64,000 bases of DNA from assembly GCA_019456145.1 (NCBI GenBank), contig VRUL01000012.1, positions 1 through 64,000 on the forward strand. The letters run 5' to 3'. Shown piece by piece: positions 8,707-17,452 of the stretch. The position numbers and the translations under genes are program-made. The number at the start of each line of letters is the position of its first letter. The stretch's first letter is position 1. The notes under the pieces are model-generated. The model was not told the DNA's origin. It did no database searches and saw only the letters and a program-made list of their open reading frames with translations. Source of the stretch: Planctomycetota bacterium (GTDB taxonomy: Bacteria; Planctomycetota; Phycisphaerae; Sedimentisphaerales; Anaerobacaceae).

Positions 8707-10317
8707 TCAGTGCTTGAAATGCCTCTTGCCGGTAAACACCATTGCGATCCCGTGCTCATCGGCAGCGGCGATGACTATATCGTCTTTGTTTGAGCCGCCC
8801 GGCTGGACTATGCAAGTTACCCCAGCCTTGGCAGCATTTTCAACGTTATCAGGGAATGGGAAGAACGCATCCGAAGCCATCGCACAACCCTTTGTCTCGT
8901 CACCTGCTCGCTTAAACGCGATCAGTCCGGACTCAACGCGATTCATCTGTCCGGCGCCGACTCCCAATACTTTTTTGTTTTTGACCAGGACGATGGTATT
9001 GCTCTTTGTGTGCTTGGAAACAATCCAGGCGATCCTCAAATCCTCAAGCTGCTCGGCGCTCGGTTTGGCCTGGGTCGGATACTTCAACTCAGCCGGCTCC
9101 CAGCCGACCAGATCTCTTCTCTGCAGAAGCATCCCACCGACAACGCAGCGAGCGTCGTACTCGACGGCGTCAATTTTGGCCCGGTCGATTGGCCCGGTTT
9201 CCATCAGCCGGACCCTACTGCCCCAGGCCTTCAACGTCCTGATTATCTCAAGCGCCTCAGCGTCAAATTCCGGTGCGATAATTACTTCAGCAAAGAATCC
9301 GCTGGCCCCTCTTGCCTTGCCAAACCGGCTGTACGATTCCATTATCGTCCTGGCAAGTTCAACGTCGACTTTCCTGTTCACAGCGACAATGCTACCGAAC
9401 GCGCTGACAACATCACCCTCGTAGGCTTTCCGGTATGCATCGAGAATTTCCTCATCGACCGCACACCCGCAGGGATTGAGGTGCTTTACAACAACGGCTG
9501 CCGGCTCCTCGAACTCTTTAACCAGCTCAAACGCTGCATTTACATCCAAGATGTTATTGAAGCTGATAGCCGTGCCTCCTTCTAAGAAAGCGGCACTACT
9601 AACCGACACCTCCGGGCTTGACGCCAGTTTATAGAAAGCTGCGCTTTGATGGGGATTTTCGCCGTAACGCAGCGAAGTTTCTTTCTTAACCGCGATTGAA
9701 ATCCTCTCCGGATACTCTACCGCCTGCTTACCATTAAGATACTTCGATATAGCAGCATCATACGAAGCCGTCAGCCCAAATGCAATCCGCGCAAAATCGC
9801 TGCGCAGTTTCTTGCTCACGGCACAATCGTTTTTCTGCATCTGCTCGATGACTTTGTTATATTGTCCCGGTTCTGTAACAACCGTAACGAACTTATTATT
9901 CTTTGCAGCCGAGCGAATCATACTCGGCCCTCCAATATCGATATTTTCAATCGCATCTTCCAATTTGCAATCCGGCTTGGCGATTGTCGCTTCAAATGGG
10001 TAAAGATTCACACACACCAAATCAATCGGCTCAATTTTATGCTCCTTCATCGCCGCTGTATGTTCCTTTTTGTCCCGAAGCCCCAGCAGTCCGCCGTGTA
10101 TTTTCGGATGAAGCGTCTTTACTCTGCCGTCCATCATCTCTGGAAAGCCGGTGACCGACTCAATGCCGACCACCTTCACCCCTGCATCGCTCAAGGCTTT
10201 AGCTGTGCCGCCTGTGCTAATTATCTTGACACCCATTTTGCCAAGCGCCTTGGCAAAGTCGACGACTCCGTTCTTATCCGAAACACTTATCAGCGCTGTT
10301 TTGATTTTCACATCCAT
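8707..10317 (-). CDS. purH: Bifunctional AICAR transformylase / IMP cyclohydrolase
   Basis: PurH performs the last two steps of purine synthesis: formyl transfer from 10-formyl-THF to AICAR, then ring closure to IMP. The N-terminal IMP cyclohydrolase half shows SVSDKNGVVDFAKAL, ISTGGTAKAL and GRVKTLHPKIHGGLL. The C-terminal transformylase half shows LRYGENPHQSAAFY, the catalytic KHLNPCG and DAFFPFPDNVENAAKAG, and ends in the typical FTGKRHFKH. At 536 residues it is slightly longer than usual (about 510-530) but complete. It lies downstream of, and in the same direction as, a beta-propeller gene 111 bases away. No other pur genes are nearby. Confidence 0.98.
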   Translation of the reverse strand: MDVKIKTALISVSDKNGVVDFAKALGKMGVKIISTGGTAKALSDAGVKVVGIESVTGFPEMMDGRVKTLHPKIHGGLLGLRDKKEHTAAMKEHKIEPIDLVCVNLYPFEATIAKPDCKLEDAIENIDIGGPSMIRSAAKNNKFVTVVTEPGQYNKVIEQMQKNDCAVSKKLRSDFARIAFGLTASYDAAISKYLNGKQAVEYPERISIAVKKETSLRYGENPHQSAAFYKLASSPEVSVSSAAFLEGGTAISFNNILDVNAAFELVKEFEEPAAVVVKHLNPCGCAVDEEILDAYRKAYEGDVVSAFGSIVAVNRKVDVELARTIMESYSRFGKARGASGFFAEVIIAPEFDAEALEIIRTLKAWGSRVRLMETGPIDRAKIDAVEYDARCVVGGMLLQRRDLVGWEPAELKYPTQAKPSAEQLEDLRIAWIVSKHTKSNTIVLVKNKKVLGVGAGQMNRVESGLIAFKRAGDETKGCAMASDAFFPFPDNVENAAKAGVTCIVQPGGSNKDDIVIAAADEHGIAMVFTGKRHFKH

Positions 10318-10428
10318 TTAAACTTTCTCACTTTCAAAACTTCAATATCTTGCTTTACCCCGGCCTGGCACATTAGCTCTGGCATCCGGCTCGCGATAAC
10401 GTATCGACACCACACTCTCAACTGTAGA

Positions 10429-11529
10429 CTATTCAACCGGCTTTAAGCAGGCAATTCGCCCGGCCTCATTGGCAATATAGATTTTCGAATCCGACATACT
10501 GGCCGTATATTTCGAAACACCCGCAAAGTTGACCGAATACAACTGCCTGGACCTCTTATTGTCCATCACCACGAGCCGGCCCTTTGCAATCACATAAGCC
10601 TTTTCCGCCGCTTCCGTTAATAAATCAACACCTCCCTGCACTCTCCACATAAGTTTGCCGCTTTCCCTGTCTATCGCTGTCAAACCTTTATAGCGTACAT
10701 GTTGATACACGAGCCTTTCCCCGACTCGTGGAGCCCTGTCGAGCATCGCTTCAGTCTGATATTTCCAGATAAAATCTCCCGTTTGCATGTCAATCCTGTA
10801 AACGTTCGTATCCTTACTGGCAAAAAACAGGGATTCGCCATCTCTGACAATCGCCCCTGCAATACCCCCGGCAGCATCGAACTGCCACAACTGTCTCGGC
10901 GCATCATCCGTGATACTTACCACATTGCCCGACTCAGTACCGAAAATGACAAAATTCTCGTCAGCAATAATCGAAGTAATCATCGAACCGTTATCAGCAG
11001 CTACTTCAAAGATTTGAACCTTGTCCTCGGCACGTAATGTATGCATACGTCCGTCAGTCCCGCTCAAATAAAAGTAAGATTTGTTACGAGCAGGAGGACA
11101 AACTACAGCAAACTCCAGACGCCTGGTTTTGCTCTCTGTGCCGAATTCCGGATTAACCTCAACAAGCTCACTGCCAAATGCAGAAAAAAGCTCATCATTA
11201 TAAAGTTCCAGTCCCACAATACGAATGCCAACCGGAGCAAAAGACCTCTCAAATATCACATTCCCTTTTTTCCTGTCCAGGGAAACAATATAATTTCGAT
11301 TCGACAGCGCATAGATACGATTACCAAGAATATGCAAATCCTTTAGGCTTTCACCCTGTTCCAGAAGCAGATCCGTCTGCCATACTGTTTCCAGCTTAGC
11401 GTGTTTCAGCAACTCTGGCGAAACAAGCCACCTCGAATTACCCTCGGCAGCTATGGCACCGGCCGCATTAAACCAAACAAAAAGACTCACCAATAAAAGA
11501 AATCTGTATCGCCGTGTTTTCAACATCAT
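10429..11529 (-). CDS. Secreted PQQ-like beta-propeller protein
   Basis: A 366-residue exported protein. The signal peptide has an RRYR basic head, hydrophobic core FLLLVSLFVWFNAAGAIA and a cut near AIAAE. The body is a run of about 40-residue blades typical of PQQ-like (pyrrolo-quinoline quinone type) repeats: LDRKKGNVIFERSF, YRIDMQTGDFIWKYQTE, AIDRESGKLMWRVQGG. Such folds serve dehydrogenases, BamB-like scaffolds and sensors. No cofactor-binding residues are evident, so an assembly or binding role is as likely as an enzymatic one. Two adjacent ATGs (11529, 11526) follow GGAAGGTG; either may be used. It lies upstream of purH in the same direction. Confidence 0.85.
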   Translation of the reverse strand: MMLKTRRYRFLLLVSLFVWFNAAGAIAAEGNSRWLVSPELLKHAKLETVWQTDLLLEQGESLKDLHILGNRIYALSNRNYIVSLDRKKGNVIFERSFAPVGIRIVGLELYNDELFSAFGSELVEVNPEFGTESKTRRLEFAVVCPPARNKSYFYLSGTDGRMHTLRAEDKVQIFEVAADNGSMITSIIADENFVIFGTESGNVVSITDDAPRQLWQFDAAGGIAGAIVRDGESLFFASKDTNVYRIDMQTGDFIWKYQTEAMLDRAPRVGERLVYQHVRYKGLTAIDRESGKLMWRVQGGVDLLTEAAEKAYVIAKGRLVVMDNKRSRQLYSVNFAGVSKYTASMSDSKIYIANEAGRIACLKPVE

Positions 11530-11609
11530 CGCACCTTCCGTTCCTGCATAAGTTAAAAAGTGAAAAAAGCGAAACTATGGATTTTCTATTCCTTACTTTT
11601 TACTTACCT

Positions 11610-11903
11610 TTACACTTTTACATAGTCAGCCAAATTAACGTCATTTTCAGACTCGAATTCCTGCATCTGTTCAATGCGTCGAATGTCTTCTTGTATTCGG
11701 TTGGCCAGCTTAAATATATAGGGTTTACCTGATAGACGGTTTCGCAGGTCATCGAGCATCGGCTCCCACATGTCGTCGTATAACTGCGATTTTAGAACAA
11801 CAAGCATACGGTGCTCGTCACTCAAGCCATTAACAAAATCGCTGACGACTTTACTGACAGCCGCCTCACTGCCCTTATCAGTATTTCCGACCTGTTCAGC
11901 CAT
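11610..11903 (-). CDS. Small acidic hypothetical protein
   Basis: A 97-residue soluble, mainly helical and acidic protein of unknown function, with no recognised motif. A GAGG element about 10 bases upstream supports the start. It is the first of three minus-strand genes (this, the beta-propeller gene, purH), with an A/T-rich word repeat filling the 80-base gap to the next gene. It is divergent from the sulfatase gene. Confidence 0.6.
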   Translation of the reverse strand: MAEQVGNTDKGSEAAVSKVVSDFVNGLSDEHRMLVVLKSQLYDDMWEPMLDDLRNRLSGKPYIFKLANRIQEDIRRIEQMQEFESENDVNLADYVKV

Positions 11904-11999
11904 TTATTAAAACCTCGGGCGCATCCTAACACCCAGGCCCGGAAATTGCAACAATTTTTCCACAATACCCCCTCTGCCGCCTGTAAATGTCTAACGCCC

Positions 12000-12028
12000 T
12001 TGACATGGCCGTTTTCGCATAATATATT
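12000..12028 (+). promoter_or_regulatory. Near-consensus sigma-70 promoter for the sulfatase gene
   Basis: TTGACA (12000-12005), exactly 17 bases, TATATT (12023-12028). This is the best vegetative promoter match noticed in the window, 72 bases upstream of the ATG. Confidence 0.7.
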
Positions 12029-12100
12029 ACACTTTCTCGTTTTTCTTTTGAATTTGTTATTTCCCTTGTATATAGACTTGTGTCGATTAAGGATAAAAAT

Positions 12101-13531
12101 ATGGATCGGCGTAGTTTTCTAAAAACAGTAGGCGCCGGAACGGCCTCCCTCCTTGTGCACGGATGCGAAGCCCCATCCCCCCGGCTTCCGGACTCAGCGC
12201 TTCCGGAAAAGATAGTTGCCACTGGCCCCAACATCGTCTTTATCATTGTCGATGATATGGGTTGGGCCGACCTGGGTTGTTACGGCAGCAGGCATATCCA
12301 AACCCCGAACATCAACCGGATGGCAACAGAAGGGATGCGCTTCATGCAGGCCTACTCAGGCTGCACGGTCTGCGCCCCGGCCCGAAGTGTCCTTATGACA
12401 GGCCTCCACATGGGCCATACTCCCGTCCGCGGCAACACCGGCGGAATTCCACTGCTCGATGAAGATGTGACGGTTGCCGAGGTTCTAAAAAAAGCCGGCT
12501 ACGTTACAGGTGGTTTCGGCAAGTGGGGTCTGGGCGAAGTCGGCACGACCGGCGTGCCGGAAAAGCAGGGTTTCGACGAGTTCTTTGGCTACTACCACCA
12601 GGTACACGCACACGACTACTGGACGCCGTACCTCTGGCACAACAGTAAAAAGGTGCCGATGACAGGCGAAAAGGGAACCGCCGAGCGATATTCACACAAC
12701 CGCATCTTCGATAAAACCCTGGACTTCATCCGCCGTAACAAGGACCGCACATTCTTCTGCTATGCACCCTGGACACCGCCTCACGGCAAATACCAGATTC
12801 CCGAATCCGATCCTGCCTGGCAGATGTACAAGGATAAATCCTGGCCCAAAAACGCCAAAGTAGCTGCTGCGATGGATACGATGATTGACCGGCAGGTTGG
12901 CCAGTTGCTCACCTTGCTCAAGGAGTTGGAAATAGACGAACGTACAATTGTATTTTTCGTCTCGGACAATGGGGCTGCCCAGCGCTTCGATGGCGTGCTT
13001 GATTCGAGCGGGCCTCTCCGCGGATTTAAAAGGTCGTTGTACGAAGGCGGTATTCGTGTGCCGATGATTGTCCGTTGGCCCGGAAAGATAGCCCCGGCAA
13101 AGATCAGCAATCTCCTGTGCTACTTTGCGGATGTTATGCCCACGCTGGCTGAGTTGGCCGGAGCATCGAACCTTATGCCCTCGAACGTCGATGGCCTCTC
13201 GATTATACCCACGCTGACAGGCCGCGATACCGAGCAGACCATGCACGAGTTCTTATACTGGGAGTGGCATAGGTACAACTGGGGCAAGCGAAGGAATATT
13301 TCCGATGGCCTGATGCAGGCAGTGAGAATGGGCAAGTGGAAGGCCGTTCGGCACAGTTCCAACGTCCCCTTTGAGTTGTACAACCTGAGTTCCGATATCG
13401 GCGAAAAGAGCAATACAGCCGCTAAGCATCCCGATATTATAGCGAAAATTGAAAGTTTCGCAGCCACTGCCCGTACCGATCCCCGCCCACAAATCGAGCC
13501 CGAAAAACTCGAGGGCAGGCAGTACAGATAG
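12101..13531 (+). CDS. Tat-exported S1-family sulfatase
   Basis: This enzyme hydrolyses sulfate esters, most likely on sulfated polysaccharides, outside the cytoplasmic membrane. The Tat signal is MDRRSFLKTVGAGTASLLVH, ending at Cys22, so it may be a Tat lipoprotein. The catalytic loop C-A-P-A-R (Cys91 to Arg95) carries the cysteine that a maturase converts to formylglycine. Metal-binding Asp51-Asp52 (IVDDMGWADLGCYG), TGGFGKWGLGE and VFFVSDNGA are in place. ATG 12101 was chosen over GTG 12080 because AAGGA lies 7 bases upstream and the twin-arginine motif then sits at the N-terminus. The 476-residue length is typical. No maturase gene is in the window; the substrate cannot be read from sequence. 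Confidence 0.94.
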   Translation: MDRRSFLKTVGAGTASLLVHGCEAPSPRLPDSALPEKIVATGPNIVFIIVDDMGWADLGCYGSRHIQTPNINRMATEGMRFMQAYSGCTVCAPARSVLMTGLHMGHTPVRGNTGGIPLLDEDVTVAEVLKKAGYVTGGFGKWGLGEVGTTGVPEKQGFDEFFGYYHQVHAHDYWTPYLWHNSKKVPMTGEKGTAERYSHNRIFDKTLDFIRRNKDRTFFCYAPWTPPHGKYQIPESDPAWQMYKDKSWPKNAKVAAAMDTMIDRQVGQLLTLLKELEIDERTIVFFVSDNGAAQRFDGVLDSSGPLRGFKRSLYEGGIRVPMIVRWPGKIAPAKISNLLCYFADVMPTLAELAGASNLMPSNVDGLSIIPTLTGRDTEQTMHEFLYWEWHRYNWGKRRNISDGLMQAVRMGKWKAVRHSSNVPFELYNLSSDIGEKSNTAAKHPDIIAKIESFAATARTDPRPQIEPEKLEGRQYR

Positions 13532-13892
13532 TGCTGTTTCACAAATCAACGCATCCACTCTCGTTTTCAATTTTTGCTTTCCCGTCCCTGATCCCTGACA
13601 ACCGATCCCTGGCCCCTGACAACTGTTCCTTTGGTCCCCGCCATCCTCCACAAACACAATAGGAAAAAGAGAAAATCCCAGAAAACTGCGTGTGCAACAA
13701 GCCGCACATACTAAGAGGCTACAAAATCAGTGAAATCTGTGGTTTAAAAACAAACCGGCCGCCCGCTGAAAAAAATGGGCGGCCAATCGTTATGGAAAAA
13801 ACATTATCTTCCCTAATAGTAACTCAAATCACTGTTGCCGGTTTCTGCTTCCATTGTAACAGCATAATAACCATCGATGACAGTTACGTTAT
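13532..13892. other. Intergenic stretch with word repeats and terminator
   Basis: No gene. Region 13581-13625 is a degenerate run of the word GATCCCTG(A). Around 13722-13749 is a second phrase (AATCAGTGAAATCTGTGG) of the type scattered through such genomes. A strong hairpin at 13757-13784 is listed separately. Confidence 0.5.
13757..13784 (-). terminator. Terminator downstream of the GH5 gene
   Basis: Perfect 8-bp stem GGCCGCCC (13757-13764) / GGGCGGCC (13777-13784). Read on the minus strand it is followed by a T-rich stretch, about 110 bases past the stop of the GH5 gene. Confidence 0.7.
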
Positions 13893-16670
13893 TTAGGGAA
13901 CAGTTATCGAGTCACTTGTCTCAACATTGGCTGCCGAATCGTAGGTCCAACCGGCTTTAGTGATATTGTCCACTGTGAAAGTAAATGTTCCACTGGGATT
14001 TTTCAACTTGTTGGAACTAAGTGAAACAGTTCCATCTGCCACAGTTATACCGGAATCACTATCACTGGTTAGTCCACTCCAGTGCCCGGAGACGGTCGCG
14101 CCTTCAACAGGAACGCCGCCGGCATCTACGACCGTTACTGTAGCTATGCCATTAACATTTGGACCTCTTGTTTTTGTTGACATGGCAATATCAGCCACAT
14201 GCAAAGCAGTCGCAGGTGCGCCTTGTGGTGTAGCACTTGCTTCACTGGAGTAACCACTCTCGTTGTTGGAAGTATCGACCGCCGTGACCACATAATAGTA
14301 GGTCGTGCCATTCGAGACGCTGTTGTCTATGTAATCGCTCGACGTTAAGTCGAAATCGATCACACTATATGGGCCCCCTGTGGTGGTTGAGCGATAGACA
14401 TCGTAAACAGCTAAATCCGGTTCGCTGTTGTCATCCCAGTCGAGCGAAACAGTCGCGTCGCCCGCCGTTGCCGATAAACCCGTCGGTGCAGCAGGGGGCG
14501 TGATGTCAGGTGGTTCTCCGCCGGTAGGACTCTCGGCTGGGCCGGCTTCCGTCGAGCCGTCTGCCGGCAGCTTGCTCCAGCTATCGGCAATCATCACACG
14601 GTCAACACAGAATCCGTCTTCACGACGGCGAATCTGAATTGTGTGAGTACCTGCAGAGAGGTTACCCAGGTCGAAGTCTGTTCCGCGAGACCACTGCCAT
14701 GAGGTTGCTATGCCATTGAACGTATTGTCATCTCTTTCGGCGCCGTTAACACCGACTCTTGCCGAGTCGTCGCCGTTATCCAACGCAATGCGTCGCACGG
14801 CCATGTAGTATGTGCCCGCCGTCGAGATGTCAACATCCCATGCCAGTTCACAACCGGTGCTCCAGACTACGCTCGATCCTGTATTATCCGGCGGAGTCAT
14901 ATAGCCGCTGCCGATATAACCGGTTTGTCCGGTCGCGGCTACCCAGGTGATATCGTCCGATCGCTGGTCAACTGTGGCATTTTCCGCCTCCATCGTACAC
15001 ACGCCGCCGGATTCCTGATAGACACCGGTACCAGTGTCTTTTACGATGGTCATCGAACTGAGCATGTCGTTGAAAGCATAACTGCCCAGGTTGGGAGTGT
15101 CCGCCGTCAAAACCAGTGACGAGCCGCTAAAGTTATCATCCTCGTACAGGGTTACCGTGTAGCCTGGTGAGATGAGCAACGAGGATGCATCGTCGTTGAC
15201 GCCGCCGGCCGCTATGATGTCAGCCATTGTATAAGAGCCGGAGCCGAAACCGGCCGACCATCCGCCATAGTCGTAGTTCTGGTAAAGCAAGACAGGGGGA
15301 CTTCCGTAAACCTCGAACTCCCAGAGCGAATACCCGTATGATGTTGCGCGCTGGGTGCCATACATCCGGACATATCTTGTAACTACACCGCCGAGGTCAA
15401 TATCCTCAATGCCGCCATTGCCCGATGACGTCGAGTACACATCCGTCCAGGCGCTGGCATCGTCGGAAACCTGAATTTGATACGATGTTCCGTAAGCCGC
15501 TTCCCAGTTCAACCGGACACTATCTACAGCCTTCTGCGCTCCCAAATCCACGTAAATCCACTGGGGATCGCTGAACTGGCTGGACCAGCGTGTCGATCCG
15601 CTTCCATCAACCGCGTTGGCAGACTCGTAACTCGAATTTTCAACAGACGAACGTGCGGTCGGTTGATTGAGGGCGATATTGACTCCCTCGGGCGGCGGCG
15701 GCGCTGTGCCATCCCAGTTTAGACATATGTCTTTTAGTATTTGCCCGCGGGTACTTAAATCATTGGCGTCCCAGCCTCCGGTTTCCATCCCAATCCATGG
15801 GTCTAATATAGACCACGGCTCATCTTTGTCGTTTACCGCCCAGGCGGTGTGGCTGACATAGTTCAATTCACACCAGTCCATCCATGCCACTGTCTCGGAG
15901 TGTCCCGGTGTTCCCTTGGGGCCCCATTCAGTAGCCATCAGGGCAATCCCGGCATTCATTGCAGCCGTACCCCTGTCACGTAACCACTGCGTATGCCCCA
16001 TATCCGGGTAGAAATGAATCGTGTATGCAATGTTAATGTAACCTGTTATAGGGTCGCCCGCCGGCAGATCTACTCTTTGAGACCATTCGGGAGAGCCGAC
16101 TATAATCAAGTTGTCAGGATCAATCGCTCGTATGGCGGCAATGACCGCTTCGGCATAAGGCTTAATGGTGTTAGGCCAGGAAACACCCGATAATGGTTCA
16201 TTGTAAATCTCATAAATTACATTGTCGTAGCCGCCATAGGTCGTTGCCATCTCTTCGAAGAACGCAATGGCCTCGGTCTGGTAATCTTCCGCATGGTGAG
16301 AGTGCCAGTCGATGAGGACGTAAATCCCTGCGGCAATAGAAGCATCAACAATGGTTTTCAGTCTATCCTTGTTATTGGTGGGGCTACCTATATACCCGCC
16401 ACCGTCTTCAACTCCCATTGCAGCTCTTACGATCGTTACGTTCCAATCGCTTACGAGCCAGTTAAGACAATCTGCATTGTAGTATTTGCTCCCGCCCCAG
16501 CCGTCATTAGTCCAAAAATAGCTCATTCCTGCAAAACTAACCGGCTGGTCGTTTTGATCCACAATTTTGTTTCCGTTTACCGATAACGGCCCGGCTGGTG
16601 TGACGCTATAAGAGGCACTCGACATTAACACCATCAAAATCATGGCTGTGATTAAACACGTCTTTTTCAT
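13893..16670 (-). CDS. Secreted multi-domain GH5 endoglucanase
   Basis: A 925-residue exported glycanase. After the signal peptide (1-22), residues about 25-320 form a GH5 (beta/alpha)8 barrel like cellulase CelA (subfamily 2): NGNKIVDQNDQPVSFAGMS, WHSHH, acid/base Glu158 in YEIYNEP, and nucleophile Glu248 in MATEWG. Then follow an F5/8-type (discoidin) domain (about 330-456), a beta/gamma-crystallin-like domain (about 458-545), a CBM6-like jelly roll starting at MEAENA (about 556-697), a fibronectin type III domain (about 723-815) and an Ig-like C-terminal domain (about 820-925). Likely role: cleavage of beta-1,4-glucan at the cell surface. The start follows AAGGAG. The long 5' region is unusual. 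Confidence 0.93.
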   Translation of the reverse strand: MKKTCLITAMILMVLMSSASYSVTPAGPLSVNGNKIVDQNDQPVSFAGMSYFWTNDGWGGSKYYNADCLNWLVSDWNVTIVRAAMGVEDGGGYIGSPTNNKDRLKTIVDASIAAGIYVLIDWHSHHAEDYQTEAIAFFEEMATTYGGYDNVIYEIYNEPLSGVSWPNTIKPYAEAVIAAIRAIDPDNLIIVGSPEWSQRVDLPAGDPITGYINIAYTIHFYPDMGHTQWLRDRGTAAMNAGIALMATEWGPKGTPGHSETVAWMDWCELNYVSHTAWAVNDKDEPWSILDPWIGMETGGWDANDLSTRGQILKDICLNWDGTAPPPPEGVNIALNQPTARSSVENSSYESANAVDGSGSTRWSSQFSDPQWIYVDLGAQKAVDSVRLNWEAAYGTSYQIQVSDDASAWTDVYSTSSGNGGIEDIDLGGVVTRYVRMYGTQRATSYGYSLWEFEVYGSPPVLLYQNYDYGGWSAGFGSGSYTMADIIAAGGVNDDASSLLISPGYTVTLYEDDNFSGSSLVLTADTPNLGSYAFNDMLSSMTIVKDTGTGVYQESGGVCTMEAENATVDQRSDDITWVAATGQTGYIGSGYMTPPDNTGSSVVWSTGCELAWDVDISTAGTYYMAVRRIALDNGDDSARVGVNGAERDDNTFNGIATSWQWSRGTDFDLGNLSAGTHTIQIRRREDGFCVDRVMIADSWSKLPADGSTEAGPAESPTGGEPPDITPPAAPTGLSATAGDATVSLDWDDNSEPDLAVYDVYRSTTTGGPYSVIDFDLTSSDYIDNSVSNGTTYYYVVTAVDTSNNESGYSSEASATPQGAPATALHVADIAMSTKTRGPNVNGIATVTVVDAGGVPVEGATVSGHWSGLTSDSDSGITVADGTVSLSSNKLKNPSGTFTFTVDNITKAGWTYDSAANVETSDSITVP

Positions 16671-17452
16671 TTTTCTTCTCCTTTTTGTGATTTACGTTAA
16701 CTTTATTTACCCGTTAACTACCTTTGTTCATCCTCATTACACCTCCTTTTGTTTCTTGCGTTCTTGCATAAGAAAAATGTCTGTTTCCATCTAAAACTTT
16801 ACGTGTTCATTGACTACAGGATTGTGTCTCTTAGCCCATAGCTACATCACCCCCTTTCATATATATCCGGCAACAATAAAAATTCGGTTCTGTATATCAT
16901 ACTGACTCTCAGACTCATAACGAGTGTAAATTATCCCTAAGGGACTTGTTTGCACGCCCGGCAAACTGTTTCATCCACTAACTACACTATTGCCGTCAGC
17001 CTCCCCACAAATGTTGATAATAAAATCAATTTCAATCAGTTCAAGGAATTTTTTATCCCGCAGGATAATTCTTCACTATCTCACTGGTAAAAAAGGGCAT
17101 CACACTCCCCTAAAAGTCAAAGCTTTATAATTTTTGATTCTTGCTTTACCTTCCGATCCCCGGCCTCTAATCCTTGATATCCTGATCCTCTGGTATCCAC
17201 AACCTGATTCCCTGATCCCTTATCCCCGAAGCAACCAATACTAAATTCTTCGTTCTTAATTCTATCTTCTTACTCCTCCCTTCTCAATTCTCACTTCTAA
17301 ATGCCCCCTCAAAGACGGCTTGGCAACGACAAATCCTAAAATAAGATATTACAGAGAAGTAGCTTGATATATTTATGAAAAGATGCTAATATTCGCGGCT
17401 CGTATTTCATATATTAGGGATTTAGAGTATCAGTTGAAAGGAGTTTTTGAGA
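16671..17452. other. Long intergenic region between divergent GH5 and ppdK genes
   Basis: No full-length gene. On the minus strand a strong Shine-Dalgarno (GGGGGTGAT, within 16847-16858) precedes a two-codon reading frame ATG-GGC-TAA (16839-16831), about 160 bases before the GH5 start. Region 17151-17226 is a second GATCCCTG-type word repeat, preceded by a TTTTTGATTCTTGCTTT phrase that has a shorter counterpart next to the copy at 13.6 kb. Region 17240-17300 is a similar TTCTTAATTCT-type run. Confidence 0.5.
17364..17392 (+). promoter_or_regulatory. Candidate sigma-70 promoter for ppdK
   Basis: TTGATA (17364-17369), 17-base spacer, TAATAT (17387-17392), 60 bases before the ATG. Confidence 0.55.
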
